This document shows, in pieces, positions 25,131 through 33,994 of a stretch of 59,977 bases of DNA. Position numbers and translations under genes: made by a program. Below the pieces are notes generated by a model, which saw only the letters and a list, made by a program, of their open reading frames with translations, was not told where the DNA came from and did no database searches. Each line of letters starts with the position of its first letter. The first letter of the stretch is position 1. This stretch comes from an uncultured bacterium (lineage in GTDB: Bacteria; Bacillota; Clostridia; Lachnospirales; Lachnospiraceae): contig CANRVD010000009.1 of the NCBI GenBank assembly GCA_947643145.1, positions 1 to 59,977 on the forward strand, given 5' to 3'.

Positions 25131-26044
25131 AGCAGAGGTTTAAACTTGTTGTGTGGGTAGAGCCGCTTCTATGGCTTTCCCTTTTTCTATGCTTAATATA
25201 GCATATTTGGCAGCAGGATTCAAGAGCCAAACACACGTTTATTGTAATGTGATTGAAAAAGCTATCTGCTGCGCTCCTATTCTCCTATCAAGTGACTTTC
25301 CTTTTCAGATACCAATAGAAAAGAGCCACAAGCCCTTATTTCGCATTTTAACCGCATAGACGTTTTCATCATATAAGGCAGTACAAGCCCGATATGAGAC
25401 AAATTCTTTTGCCAGCGGGCGCATATACCACACCTTGCCTCAGGCTCGGAACGGCTCACCCTCCATTTGATGGCGTTCTCCGCAGTTGAGCATCGCCAAC
25501 GCTAGATTGTCCTTTTCGTGGGGAAACGTGCCCATGCTCACGGCCGTTGGGTGGAGTAATGCTTCAAGAAGTCCGGGCTCTGGGTTTCCACCTGCGTAAT
25601 ACTGGGCTGGTGCTCATAGTCAAAAACGCGGCGGCTACACAACATACAGCAGAGTTATGCAAAAGACAAGAACACATGGCAAATGATGTTCAATTTCGGT
25701 AAGAAATTATACAGAGGTGCATCCGGATATTATTTATAATCCGAATAAGTCAGCGTGAGTACCGGGGCGGTTCAATTGCAGTTCATCGGCAGTTTGCTTG
25801 TATATAAGCAGCCAATCAGGCATTATATGACATTCTCTATATCCGGAATAATTACCACTCTTTGTTTTTTATTGGAAAGGGTGCAGGAATGCGGAGTGTA
25901 TTAATTGTCTGCTGCAATAATGACATTTTATAGCCACACTTTACACAGGTTTTAAAGTCCTTTTTGAATTCGGTATAGTATCGTATATTGAGCGTAGGCT
26001 ATTCCGTCATCAATTCGGTAAATAGAGCTTCTTTGTTGCCAGTA
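25131..26044. other. decayed accessory DNA without an intact gene
   Basis: No intact gene is visible. On the minus strand broken frames look protein-like, for example PLAKEFVSYRACTALYDENV (about 25350-25450), LALAMLNCGERHQMEG (about 25455-25515) and DYEHQPSITQVETQSPDFL (about 25565-25630), interrupted by stops and frameshifts. These read like pieces of mobile-element genes, but I cannot name them. Confidence 0.4.
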
Positions 26045-26165
26045 AAAAAAGTACCGCCTCCATTTTCTAATTCGGCAAATGCTTCCAGGGTTTCTCTGAC
26101 GAGGGCTTTTATGAATACTTTTGGATGTACACCGGCTGCATATCGGAAGAATCCCGTTTCTATTG
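26045..26165 (+). pseudogene. AraC-family regulator fragment (end of the DNA-binding domain)
   Basis: The frame reads ANASRVSLTRAFMNTFGCTP then AAYRKNP, which resembles the second helix-turn-helix of AraC proteins (FTRAFKRxFGxTPxxYR). The rest of the gene is missing. The 26166-26424 segment that follows has no recognisable gene. Confidence 0.4.
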
Positions 26166-26424
26166 CACTTTCCAACTTAAAAGTCGTTTTCTTTCCTGAG
26201 CATTATATCAATAGGGGAGGAATAGTATTGGATTATCATTGGAAGGAATGGCTGTTTGTCGGTTCTTGATTTAAATTTAAAAGCAAAAAAATAATATTAA
26301 TTTTGCTTGAAATAAAAAGATGATTATGGTAATTTATCCATATTAAAAGTTTTAACAGAGTTTTTCAATACAGGCAAAATGTCTGATTGTATCGAATGGG
26401 AAGAAGAGTGGAGTTAGATTAGAT

Positions 26425-26955
26425 ATGATTTTATATAGAAACTTAGAGGCAGATGAAATTTGTCAGGAATTATTTAAAGATTTTGTACGTCATCAGGTTG
26501 TTACAAAGTGCTGGCGTAGGGAAAACGAGGAATGGCATATAAAAGACGATCCCTTTATCGATGACTGGACAGAAGCAGATTATCAATTTTTGGTTTCCTG
26601 TCTGAAAAATACAATTACTAAAGGGGGATTTGTGAATGCCGCCTTTTATAATGATGCTTTGAAAGGCTTTGTTTCTGTCGAGCCGGATTTCTTTGGTGGA
26701 GAAGAAAAATACCTTGATTTATCCAGTATTCATGTTTCAGAAGATATGCGGGGAACAGGGATTGGAACGGAACTTTTTCTCTCTGCAAAGGATTGGGCTG
26801 GAAAAATGGGGGCAAATAAGCTGTATATATCCGCTCATTCTGCTGTGGAAAGTCAGGCATTTTATAAAAGAATGGGATGTGTGGAGGCGAAGTTTTACCA
26901 TCAGGAACATGTTGAGAGAGAGCCATATGACTGTCAGTTGGAATGTAAATTATGA
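26425..26955 (+). CDS. GNAT family N-acetyltransferase
   Basis: The 176-aa protein ends in a GNAT fold. Strand beta4 is ALKGFVSVEPDFF, motif A is IHVSEDMRGTGIGTELFLSA with the R-G-T-G-I-G acetyl-CoA loop, and the last part is ESQAFYKRMGCVEA. An N-terminal region of about 60 residues precedes the core. The substrate is unknown. The start lies in a 22-nt sequence shared with 15035-15057. A strong hairpin terminator follows and separates it from a convergent GNAT gene. Confidence 0.85.
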   Translation: MILYRNLEADEICQELFKDFVRHQVVTKCWRRENEEWHIKDDPFIDDWTEADYQFLVSCLKNTITKGGFVNAAFYNDALKGFVSVEPDFFGGEEKYLDLSSIHVSEDMRGTGIGTELFLSAKDWAGKMGANKLYISAHSAVESQAFYKRMGCVEAKFYHQEHVEREPYDCQLECKL

Positions 26956-26970
26956 ATGTTTAGAGATAAT

Positions 26971-27029
26971 AAATAGCAGCAGGACGAGTAGTTGTGAAGA
27001 TGTTTTCTATTGTCCTGCTGCTATTTTTG
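26971..27029. terminator. bidirectional terminator between two convergent GNAT genes
   Basis: AAATAGCAGCAGGAC (26971-26985) pairs perfectly with GTCCTGCTGCTATTT (27012-27026). T-runs occur at the 3' side on both strands. Confidence 0.85.
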
Positions 27030-27035
27030 ATTATT

Positions 27036-27455
27036 TTAGATAGACTTTTTCATCCAGATATGAGGGCAGCCCTGCTCATCTTCTATCTTACCAAATTCTA
27101 CGAATCCTGATTTTTTATAAAAACCAGATGCCTGACACTGGGCGTGAAGAGTGATATCTGTTCCGCCCTTTTTTTGTACATATCGTTCTGCTTCCTTCAC
27201 AAGAAATGAACCCACATTTTTGCCACGATATTTTTTGACAACGGCGAATCTTCCAAGTGAATAGGAACTCATGTCTGCATTCCAAAACACGCGGCAGGTT
27301 GCAACAGGTATGTTATCTTCATCAAACAATACAATGTGCGTGGCCGTATTATCTATCTCATCAAATTCATCCTGAAATCCCTGTTCCTTTATAAATACTG
27401 CGTCTCTAATCTTTTTTGCACAGTCTGGAAATTTTTCATATATAGATACCTTCAT
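27036..27455 (-). CDS. GNAT family N-acetyltransferase, ElaA-like
   Basis: The 139-aa protein starts MKVSIYEKFPDCAKKIRDAV and continues FIKEQGFQDEFDEID, the opening typical of ElaA-like GNAT proteins. Motif A is FAVVKKYRGKNVGSFLV, followed by HAQCQASGFYKKSGFVEFG. I chose the start at 27455 because AGAGGA precedes it; the in-frame ATG at 27530 lacks such a site. The substrate is unknown. Confidence 0.82.
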   Translation of the reverse strand: MKVSIYEKFPDCAKKIRDAVFIKEQGFQDEFDEIDNTATHIVLFDEDNIPVATCRVFWNADMSSYSLGRFAVVKKYRGKNVGSFLVKEAERYVQKKGGTDITLHAQCQASGFYKKSGFVEFGKIEDEQGCPHIWMKKSI

Positions 27456-27526
27456 TATAAAATCCTCTTTTCCTTTTGGTGATGCATTAGGTAACTGTCT
27501 GCCTTTGCGGTGAGTGTATGTAAGAA

Positions 27527-27589
27527 TCAATTAGACCAGATACATAGTTTTTCATCCCTTTCAAGACCATCAAAATCAATCTTTGCCAT
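27527..27589 (-). CDS. short ORF with strong ribosome binding site (20 aa), possibly a truncated gene
   Basis: The ATG at 27589 follows AAGGAGG and encodes MAKIDFDGLERDEKLCIWSN before TGA. The site is too good for noise, but the peptide is not recognised. It may be the start of a gene lost by deletion or a small peptide upstream of the GNAT gene. 27590-27728 has nothing else. Confidence 0.3.
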   Translation of the reverse strand: MAKIDFDGLERDEKLCIWSN

Positions 27590-27728
27590 TGTATCCTCCT
27601 TATTTCCGCGAAGCATTGCGCTTGCCACGAGATTATATTTTGTGCTTGTACAAGCACTGGTTCGTGTATCAGTATATCATGCTTCATTATCAAAAACAAA
27701 TTTAAATATGTTATCTGCTATCAATAAA

Positions 27729-27757
27729 AGTTACTGTTCACGTAGTGAACAGTAACT
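27729..27757. other. perfect 13-bp inverted repeat
   Basis: AGTTACTGTTCAC and GTGAACAGTAACT surround GTA. On the minus strand it is followed by TTTTATT and could end transcripts from the right; it may also be an operator or an end of a lost element. It sits at the left edge of the broken ABC gene. Confidence 0.5.
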
Positions 27758-27758
27758 A

Positions 27759-28197
27759 ATGAATATGACGTACTGGTGTCATATTTTTCAGAAGATAATT
27801 TACCGGGCAAAGAAAGTTAAACTTAGTCAGTATGAATCACCGGAATTCTACGACAGCTTTTCCAGAGCAATGGATGAGGCATTGGAGCAGGGAATGGGAG
27901 GATTATCAAATATATGCGACAACAGTGCAGGAAAATGTTATGATGCACAGTGCAGAAGACGGAGATGAAAAAAGAGTGGAGGAAGCGTCAGGGCAGTCGG
28001 GGTTTTCTGGCGGGTTAAAAACACTGCCTGCAGGAATGAAAACAACATTGACGCGGGAATTTGATGAAAAAGGGGTACAGCTCTCTGGTGGGGAAGTGCA
28101 AAAAGTTGCTATCGCAAGGCTGTTTGCCAAAAAGGAACGGATACAGATAGCTATTTTGGATGAGCCGTCCAGTGCATTAGACCCAAGGGCAGAGTAA
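27759..28197 (+). pseudogene. ABC exporter gene with large internal deletion
   Basis: The first part (YRAKKVKLSQYESPEFYDSF, SRAMDEALEQG) is from the membrane domain of an ABC exporter. Near 27893 the sequence jumps, with a frame change, into the ATPase domain: DYQIYATTVQENV (Q-loop region), VQLSGGEVQKVAIARL (signature) and IAILDEPSSALDPRAE (Walker B). It stops at TAA 28195-28197. Walker A and most membrane helices are missing and the C-terminus is cut, so it cannot function. It belongs to the same general exporter class as the other relics in the window. Confidence 0.7.
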
Positions 28198-28265
28198 AGT
28201 TTGGAATACAAGAGTATTCCGGAATCATATAGATGAGAAAGGAAGAATAGATAAGAACAGACAGG

Positions 28266-28294
28266 TTGACAAAGTAAAACGCTTGCTGTAAACT
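28266..28294 (+). promoter_or_regulatory. promoter of the secreted protein gene at 28353
   Basis: TTGACA (28266-28271), 17 nt and TAAACT (28289-28294). The predicted start is near 28301, about 50 nt before the ATG. Confidence 0.65.
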
Positions 28295-28352
28295 GAACGG
28301 AAAGGAAGGCTTCATAAATAAGGAATTTTAGTGTAAGAAAGCAGGTGGAAAT

Positions 28353-29396
28353 ATGTTGAATGTCAAAAAATATGGCAGACGGGTTGGTGTGGCAGCGATT
28401 TTGCTTTTTGCAGCTGTAGGCGCAGTCTGTTTGACCAATGCAGGAGCAAGCAGCAAAGAATTTGATAATACAGGAGCTGAGGAGACAAAGGCAGAGAATA
28501 ACCAGAAAGCGGCGAAAAACAATCTGACTATGGCGCAGCTTACAGAATTATGTACTGCTGATAACTGGACGAAGGAAATTGAGAGTAAGGGTTTAAAGTT
28601 ATTTACGGATTATGATAATATACAAAAGGATAAGGAGAATATAGAGGAAAGTCTGACTGGCACATGCCATATTGCGCTGGATTACAATAGCCGGAGCTAT
28701 GATTTACAGATATATTACTGGCTTGCAGAAGCGGTAGAAGAATATGGAAATAAGGGTGAAATTGATTCTGTTCTTATTGTGGATACAGAAACCGGAGATG
28801 CGCAGTTATTATATAGTGTAGATGAAACGTATGAGGTTAATGTAGATTTAGATTCTTTTCTGTCTAAGGTGTATGACATACGAAGGGAGTTATCCTTTAC
28901 ATTACCGGAAGGATTAAAGCTTGGAAAATATGTGGCAGAGTTGACAGATACTTTTTCCGGGCATTTGTTTGAAAGCAATGGAAAGGATGATTTTTCAGGG
29001 GATTCTGTTTCTGTATTAAAGACAGAGTCTGGCGGTATTGGAGTGAACCGGTACAGGAATGACATTTTTGAATTTAAGGATGGTAAGGTTAAAACGTTCA
29101 ATGGTATCAGGCAGAATCATATGGGAATTATTTTGGAAGGGGAATGGATAGAAAATGATGATATGACCGCCTGCCTGTGCGAATATGAGTTTGAATTATT
29201 TACCGTTCCAGAGCAGGAGGAATATGAAAGAGAGCATAATGTAACATTGTCACGTAAGGAGAGTACCTCAAGATACTGGTATGCTTTTTTAGGAACGGAA
29301 GGGGAAGAGGAGACGTATGTGGTATATCTGAATGCCGACTTATTCAGTAAAAAAGATATGAAGGATTTTGTAAAGACAATACACAAAAATATATAA
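28353..29396 (+). CDS. secreted protein of unknown function (347 aa)
   Basis: The product has a signal peptide (RVGVAAILLFAAVGAVCLTNA) with cleavage probably after the GASS region. An acidic, low-complexity linker (ETKAENNQKAAKN) leads into a soluble domain of about 290 aa. There is no lipobox in the usual place, no membrane segment after the signal, and no family I recognise. AGCAGGTGGAAAT precedes the ATG. The gene has its own promoter and is followed by non-coding sequence, so it appears monocistronic. Confidence 0.65.
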   Translation: MLNVKKYGRRVGVAAILLFAAVGAVCLTNAGASSKEFDNTGAEETKAENNQKAAKNNLTMAQLTELCTADNWTKEIESKGLKLFTDYDNIQKDKENIEESLTGTCHIALDYNSRSYDLQIYYWLAEAVEEYGNKGEIDSVLIVDTETGDAQLLYSVDETYEVNVDLDSFLSKVYDIRRELSFTLPEGLKLGKYVAELTDTFSGHLFESNGKDDFSGDSVSVLKTESGGIGVNRYRNDIFEFKDGKVKTFNGIRQNHMGIILEGEWIENDDMTACLCEYEFELFTVPEQEEYEREHNVTLSRKESTSRYWYAFLGTEGEEETYVVYLNADLFSKKDMKDFVKTIHKNI

Positions 29397-29650
29397 TCGT
29401 TATAAAAGCTGGTGCACCAGCGAACAAAGGCGAATGACACTACAATTGACAGAAAATATGCACTATTACGTGCTTCGCAAAGCGAAAGCGTGTCCTGAAT
29501 GAAAATTATTATTCCGCTTTCTGCGTTATTGTATCATTGTGCAAATTGACGAAGTCGATATGTAAATTTACCTTTTGACCCTAACATCATGACATTGGGT
29601 GTGAATAGTAACACAAAAATCCAACACATTCCTTTGTTGGTAAAACATAA
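29397..29650. other. intergenic region with several hairpins
   Basis: No gene is seen. The palindrome GCTGGTGCACCAGC lies at 29408-29421. The stem GCTTCGC/GCGAAGC-like lies near 29472-29489, GAAAGCG/CGCTTTC near 29483-29517, and CCAACA/TGTTGG near 29623-29642. It may be a relic of a palindromic element. Confidence 0.4.
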
Positions 29651-29679
29651 TTGACTAAAATATGGTGATGCAGTATAGT
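29651..29679 (+). promoter_or_regulatory. promoter of the diguanylate cyclase gene
   Basis: TTGACT (29651-29656), 17 nt and TATAGT (29674-29679). The expected transcription start is near 29686, almost on the upstream ATG at 29689, which argues for translation from the ATG at 29761. Confidence 0.75.
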
Positions 29680-29760
29680 TAATATAGAATGGCAGTGATA
29701 GTAACGGAAAGAGGAATTTTTAATAGAAAAAAGGATTTACTTTGCAAATGGGGTGTCAGA

Positions 29761-31425
29761 ATGAAGAAATTGGCATATGCTTTATATGCAGCCGGGATGG
29801 CTGGTTTGTTGCTGTTTTTTTTCTTTCTTTGTTTTGTGACGAAAAATGAAACTTTTGAAACAAGGAAGGAAATTGGATATACGCAGATTCAAGCGGAAGA
29901 GGTACATAGCATAAAACAAAAGGGGCTTCCTGCAGGAATGAAAGTAGAGTATTCGTTTCTGGTAAGTGAACGTTCAGAGCGTGAAAGGTGTTTGATATTC
30001 TATACTGCGCATCAGGAAACGGCAGTATATATTGATAATAAATTAGTCTACTCCAAACATTTAAGTAGAAAAGTTCCTTTTGGAAAGACGCCGGGCAGTT
30101 GCTGGCATACGATTCCTGTTTATCCAGACGATTATAACAAAGTGATTCGTGTTGAAATCGTTCCAGTGTATGAAAATGTTGCAGATGTGGTACCGGATTT
30201 TTATTTAGGTTCCAAAATCAGCATATTCGAAGGGATTTTACGGGAAAATCTGTTACAGTTATTTTTAAGTGTGGCAGCAATTATAAGCGGCATTATATTT
30301 TTAGCATTTATTTTTTATAACCGTAAGAATACCGAGGTGGATAAAGGTCTTTTTATGATGGGAATGTTTTCTGTTCATGTGGGAATCTGGAAGCTTACGG
30401 ATATGGAAGCATTTTCGCTATTTACACAGAATCAGGCAGCGCTTGCGTATCTGCCATTTATTAGTTTACTTCTGGTTATTATTCCTTTTATATTGTTTGT
30501 TAAAGAGTTTTTTGCCGGCAAAGAACATATTGCATGGTATCTGCTTTGCTTTTTTGCATGTGCTGTTACTGTTTTTTCGATTTTTATGCAGGTCACCGGC
30601 AGGGCGGATTTGCGCCAGACTTTGTGGCTGACACATTTGGGAATGGCGGCAATGGTTGTTGTGGTTGTTACCATGATTATAAAAGAATTGCGTACCAGAG
30701 GATGGAATAAGCAGTTAAAAATTATGGCGGCCTGTATGGGGCTTTGTTTGGCAGGGCTGGTATCAGACCTTACTTTATATTACATTTCCGGCGGCAAATC
30801 TATTATGGTTCTTGGGATGTTCGGCTTTTTGTCTTATATTATTATTTTAGGCATTATGTCTGTTCGTGAGACGAAAAGACTGATGCAGATTGGAATGAAG
30901 GCAAAGCGGTATGAGAGAATGGCATATCATGATCAGCTTACAGGCTTGTATAACCGTACTGCTTATGCAGAACATACTGGTTCTGAAGAGTTTACTCCTA
31001 AGAATTGTATTGCAGTTATGTTTGATTTAAACAATTTAAAAAAGTGCAATGATACATGGGGGCACGAAGAAGGAGACCGCTATATTATGTCTGGCACAGA
31101 AATGATAAAGCAGGCATTTGAAGATATTGGAAGATGTTACCGGATGGGTGGGGATGAATTCTGTGTTCTGCTAAAGGATGTGCCTTTAAGGGATTGTGAA
31201 AAGCGTGTTCAGCAAATGAAAATACAGATGGATACATACAATCAGGAACATCCTGATTCTTTTCCGGTAAAGATTGCCTGTGGGTATGAGATATATAACG
31301 AGGAAGTAGATTTTGATTTTGGCGATACGCTGCGTCGTGCGGATAAGAAAATGTATCGTGAAAAATTTATGATGAAGACAAGGGAGAAGTCCGTCAGGGA
31401 ATCCCTGTCAGGAAATGCAGTGTGA
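29761..31425 (+). CDS. membrane diguanylate cyclase with extracellular sensor and 7TM region
   Basis: The protein has about 554 aa. Residues 1-30 are a first membrane segment. An extracellular domain of about 130 residues follows, then seven hydrophobic segments (about residues 165-375, 7TMR-DISM style). The C-terminus is a GGDEF domain with DLNNLKKCNDTWGHEEGDR and GGDEF at residues 463-467. It should make cyclic di-GMP from two GTP. Where an RxxD inhibitory site would be, the sequence reads AFED, so product feedback there is probably absent. The start at 29761 is preferred because the upstream ATG (29689) lies at the predicted transcription start. It converges with the S26 peptidase gene 4 nt away. 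Confidence 0.85.
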   Translation: MKKLAYALYAAGMAGLLLFFFFLCFVTKNETFETRKEIGYTQIQAEEVHSIKQKGLPAGMKVEYSFLVSERSERERCLIFYTAHQETAVYIDNKLVYSKHLSRKVPFGKTPGSCWHTIPVYPDDYNKVIRVEIVPVYENVADVVPDFYLGSKISIFEGILRENLLQLFLSVAAIISGIIFLAFIFYNRKNTEVDKGLFMMGMFSVHVGIWKLTDMEAFSLFTQNQAALAYLPFISLLLVIIPFILFVKEFFAGKEHIAWYLLCFFACAVTVFSIFMQVTGRADLRQTLWLTHLGMAAMVVVVVTMIIKELRTRGWNKQLKIMAACMGLCLAGLVSDLTLYYISGGKSIMVLGMFGFLSYIIILGIMSVRETKRLMQIGMKAKRYERMAYHDQLTGLYNRTAYAEHTGSEEFTPKNCIAVMFDLNNLKKCNDTWGHEEGDRYIMSGTEMIKQAFEDIGRCYRMGGDEFCVLLKDVPLRDCEKRVQQMKIQMDTYNQEHPDSFPVKIACGYEIYNEEVDFDFGDTLRRADKKMYREKFMMKTREKSVRESLSGNAV

Positions 31426-31429
31426 AGAA

Positions 31430-31918
31430 TTAACGGGATTTCCCAATTTTTCTTTGAAGCAGACGCCATACCTTTCCGATGGGACGGCTGATCAAGGGGC
31501 GGACAGGCCGCAAAATAAGCCAGATATAACTGCATATCCAATAGATTGGGTGTTTTATGCTAAAGGTGTGTCCTTTCCGTCTGATATATATTACTTTGGC
31601 CAAAAGCTGCTGTTCCGGCAGCGGGCCTTCTACTTCTGTCTGGTTGTCACCGGTAAAATAGAAGCCGTCTTTTTTTATACGGCAAATGCGGTGAAGAACC
31701 AAAAGTCCACTTGTGCGGCGGTATAAAATAATATCTCCTCTTTTTAATGTTTCTCCTGCGATTGGCTGAATAACAACGGAATCGGAAGGAGAAGTAATCA
31801 GCGGATACATACTAAACCCATGTGGATGAATCTCAATTGATTGTCCGTCTTCTAGAAGAGGCATAATCTTTTCATAAAGCAGTATGGATTTTTCTTCCTG
31901 TGTCATTCCTGTATTCAT
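31430..31918 (-). CDS. S26 (S24/S26-like) signal-peptidase family protein
   Basis: The 162-aa protein contains the serine box PHGFSMYPLI, a second box LLVLHRICRI and YFTGDNQT. A histidine replaces the lysine of typical bacterial type I signal peptidases, as in the ER/archaeal-type S26B group. The C-terminal third has a hydrophobic stretch (YWICSYIWLILRP) and a basic tail that could anchor it to the membrane. A strong GGAGG site precedes the ATG at 31918. Small proteins of this kind often process one exported peptide, but no substrate gene is evident here. 31919-32176 shows only a TATAAT-like -10 at 32073. Confidence 0.75.
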   Translation of the reverse strand: MNTGMTQEEKSILLYEKIMPLLEDGQSIEIHPHGFSMYPLITSPSDSVVIQPIAGETLKRGDIILYRRTSGLLVLHRICRIKKDGFYFTGDNQTEVEGPLPEQQLLAKVIYIRRKGHTFSIKHPIYWICSYIWLILRPVRPLISRPIGKVWRLLQRKIGKSR

Positions 31919-32176
31919 GCCGTGAGCCTCCTTTTTGTCTCAGAGCGTGTCTGAAAACTTATTCCTACGTTTGCATTCCCTAAGTATAGATTATTTGATT
32001 TGTAATATCAAGGGAAGATGGTTATTTAATCGTGGGAATAATACATTTGTGTTTCTGTTCACACTTCATTTGTATAATGAATGCCTATGTGGTAAAATAG
32101 TCCAATCACAGTAAGTATTGAAAAAAGAAAATAGTGAAATATAATATAAAAACAGACCTGGAGGTAATGAGGGATT

Positions 32177-33817
32177 ATGAAGAAATCTTTTTATGCCATT
32201 TTGGCATTGCTGTTTGTTGTTTTAGTTGGTGTATATTATTATGCGGTTTATCCTCCTGTCAATATTCATGAGCCGGCGCTTTGGGGAACATTGCTTATGA
32301 TTTGCCTTATACCGGCGATATTTTTTGCAATACGGAGCCTGCGGGGAATAACGGGAAATTATGTGATTCATCTTTCGGATATCAGAGGACTGCCGGTGGC
32401 TGCAAAGGTTTTTTTTGCGATGGCGGCAGTAGTTGCTGCCTGCTATTTTGTTGGAAGCATTGCAGGAAGTACTCTTCTGCGTGCAAGAACCTATGCATCC
32501 TTACTGCCGGTAAAGGAATATGATTTTAGCAGGGATATTGAGGAAACGGGTCAGGTGACGGATATTGCCCTGATGGACACCGCAAGTGCCAGAAAGTTTG
32601 GAAACCGTAAGATTGGTTCCCTGTCCGATGTGGTAAGCCAGTTTGAGGTGGAAGAGGATTATACTCAGATAAGCATTCAGGGACATCCAATGAAGGTGTC
32701 AGGGTTAAAGTATGCCAGCTTCTTCAAATGGTGGAACAACAAAGATAAGGGAATACCGGGTTATGTAAAGGTGAATCCGGTAAATTCCGAAGCGGAGTAT
32801 GTAGCATTGGAGCAGGGGATGAAATATGTGCCTTCAGGATATTTTAATTTTAATCTGCAGCGTCATGTACAGTTAAAATATCCTACAAAGATTATTTCTG
32901 GTTATCATTTTGAAATTGATGACGATGGAAAGCCTTTTTATATCTGTCCTACCATGAAGCCAAGAGTGGGATTGTTTGGCGGGATGGATGTAAATGGTGT
33001 TATTATATGCAATCCTGTTGATGGAACATGTAGTTATTATCCTGTTAATAAAATTCCGGCATGGGTAGACTGTGTCTATGACGGAAAACTGCTTACGAAG
33101 AAATATGACTGGTTTGGTACATTTTCTGGCGGTTTCTGGAACAGTATCATTGGCCAGAAGGGATGCAAAATCACCACAGACGACTTTGGCTATAAAATTA
33201 TTGGGGATGATGTATGGGCATATACTGGTGTTACTTCGGTAAATGGGGACCAGAGTAATATCGGGTTTGTACTGATGAACCAGCGGACCAGTGAAGCCAA
33301 ATATTATAAAGTGTCCGGTGCGGAGGAGCATTCTGCGATGGAGTCTGCGGAAGGCGCCGTACAGGAAAAGGGGTATAAAGCGTCTTTTCCAAGCCTGATT
33401 AATGTATCCGGCCAGCCGACTTATATCATGGTATTAAAGGACTCTGCTGGTCTGGTAAAAATGTATGCAATGGTAAATGTAGAGCAGTATAACATTGTCG
33501 CCACTGCTGTCAGCCAGTCAGAGGTATTTTCGAAGTACCGGAAAATGCTTGCAAGTGACGGGGATGTAAAAACAGACGAAGAGAGTTTGATAAAAAAGAC
33601 GGTTACGGTAAAGAGCGTTCAGTTTATAGATACCGAAGATGGTACAATGGTATATATAAAAGATATGGAAGGCGGGGTTTATAAGCAGGCATTTAAAGAA
33701 AATGAATCGTTAATCCGTATTTCTGAGGGTGATAGCCTTACTATTTACTATGAACAGATTACGGAAGATATAGATGAAATCCATCCGATACGAAAGTTTG
33801 AATTTTCACGGGAATAG
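32177..33817 (+). CDS. large membrane-anchored protein of unknown function (546 aa)
   Basis: Three hydrophobic segments lie at about residues 5-25, 37-52 and 80-100. A soluble domain of about 440 residues follows, rich in aromatic residues and Gly (GYFNFNLQRHVQLKYPTKII, FGGMDVNGVIICNP, GTFSGGFWNSIIGQKGC, GFVLMNQRTSEAKYY). The soluble part should lie outside the membrane. I do not recognise a family or active site. GGAGGTAATGAGGGATT precedes the ATG. It lies upstream of the arabinan locus but has no visible sugar-related motif. Confidence 0.65.
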   Translation: MKKSFYAILALLFVVLVGVYYYAVYPPVNIHEPALWGTLLMICLIPAIFFAIRSLRGITGNYVIHLSDIRGLPVAAKVFFAMAAVVAACYFVGSIAGSTLLRARTYASLLPVKEYDFSRDIEETGQVTDIALMDTASARKFGNRKIGSLSDVVSQFEVEEDYTQISIQGHPMKVSGLKYASFFKWWNNKDKGIPGYVKVNPVNSEAEYVALEQGMKYVPSGYFNFNLQRHVQLKYPTKIISGYHFEIDDDGKPFYICPTMKPRVGLFGGMDVNGVIICNPVDGTCSYYPVNKIPAWVDCVYDGKLLTKKYDWFGTFSGGFWNSIIGQKGCKITTDDFGYKIIGDDVWAYTGVTSVNGDQSNIGFVLMNQRTSEAKYYKVSGAEEHSAMESAEGAVQEKGYKASFPSLINVSGQPTYIMVLKDSAGLVKMYAMVNVEQYNIVATAVSQSEVFSKYRKMLASDGDVKTDEESLIKKTVTVKSVQFIDTEDGTMVYIKDMEGGVYKQAFKENESLIRISEGDSLTIYYEQITEDIDEIHPIRKFEFSRE

Positions 33818-33994
33818 TTACTGTGAATCGTAACTGGAATAACACAGATGAATTTAATTTCTTCGAAACGGTCTATAGAACTTTTGAAAAAGTAATGTTA
33901 TAATTGAAAGCAGGCAGGTAGGTCTGTGTCTTTGCACTGCCGGCACAAATCTACAGGGTTCAGTAAAGAAGGCGGTGCAGAAAAGAGGAGATGG

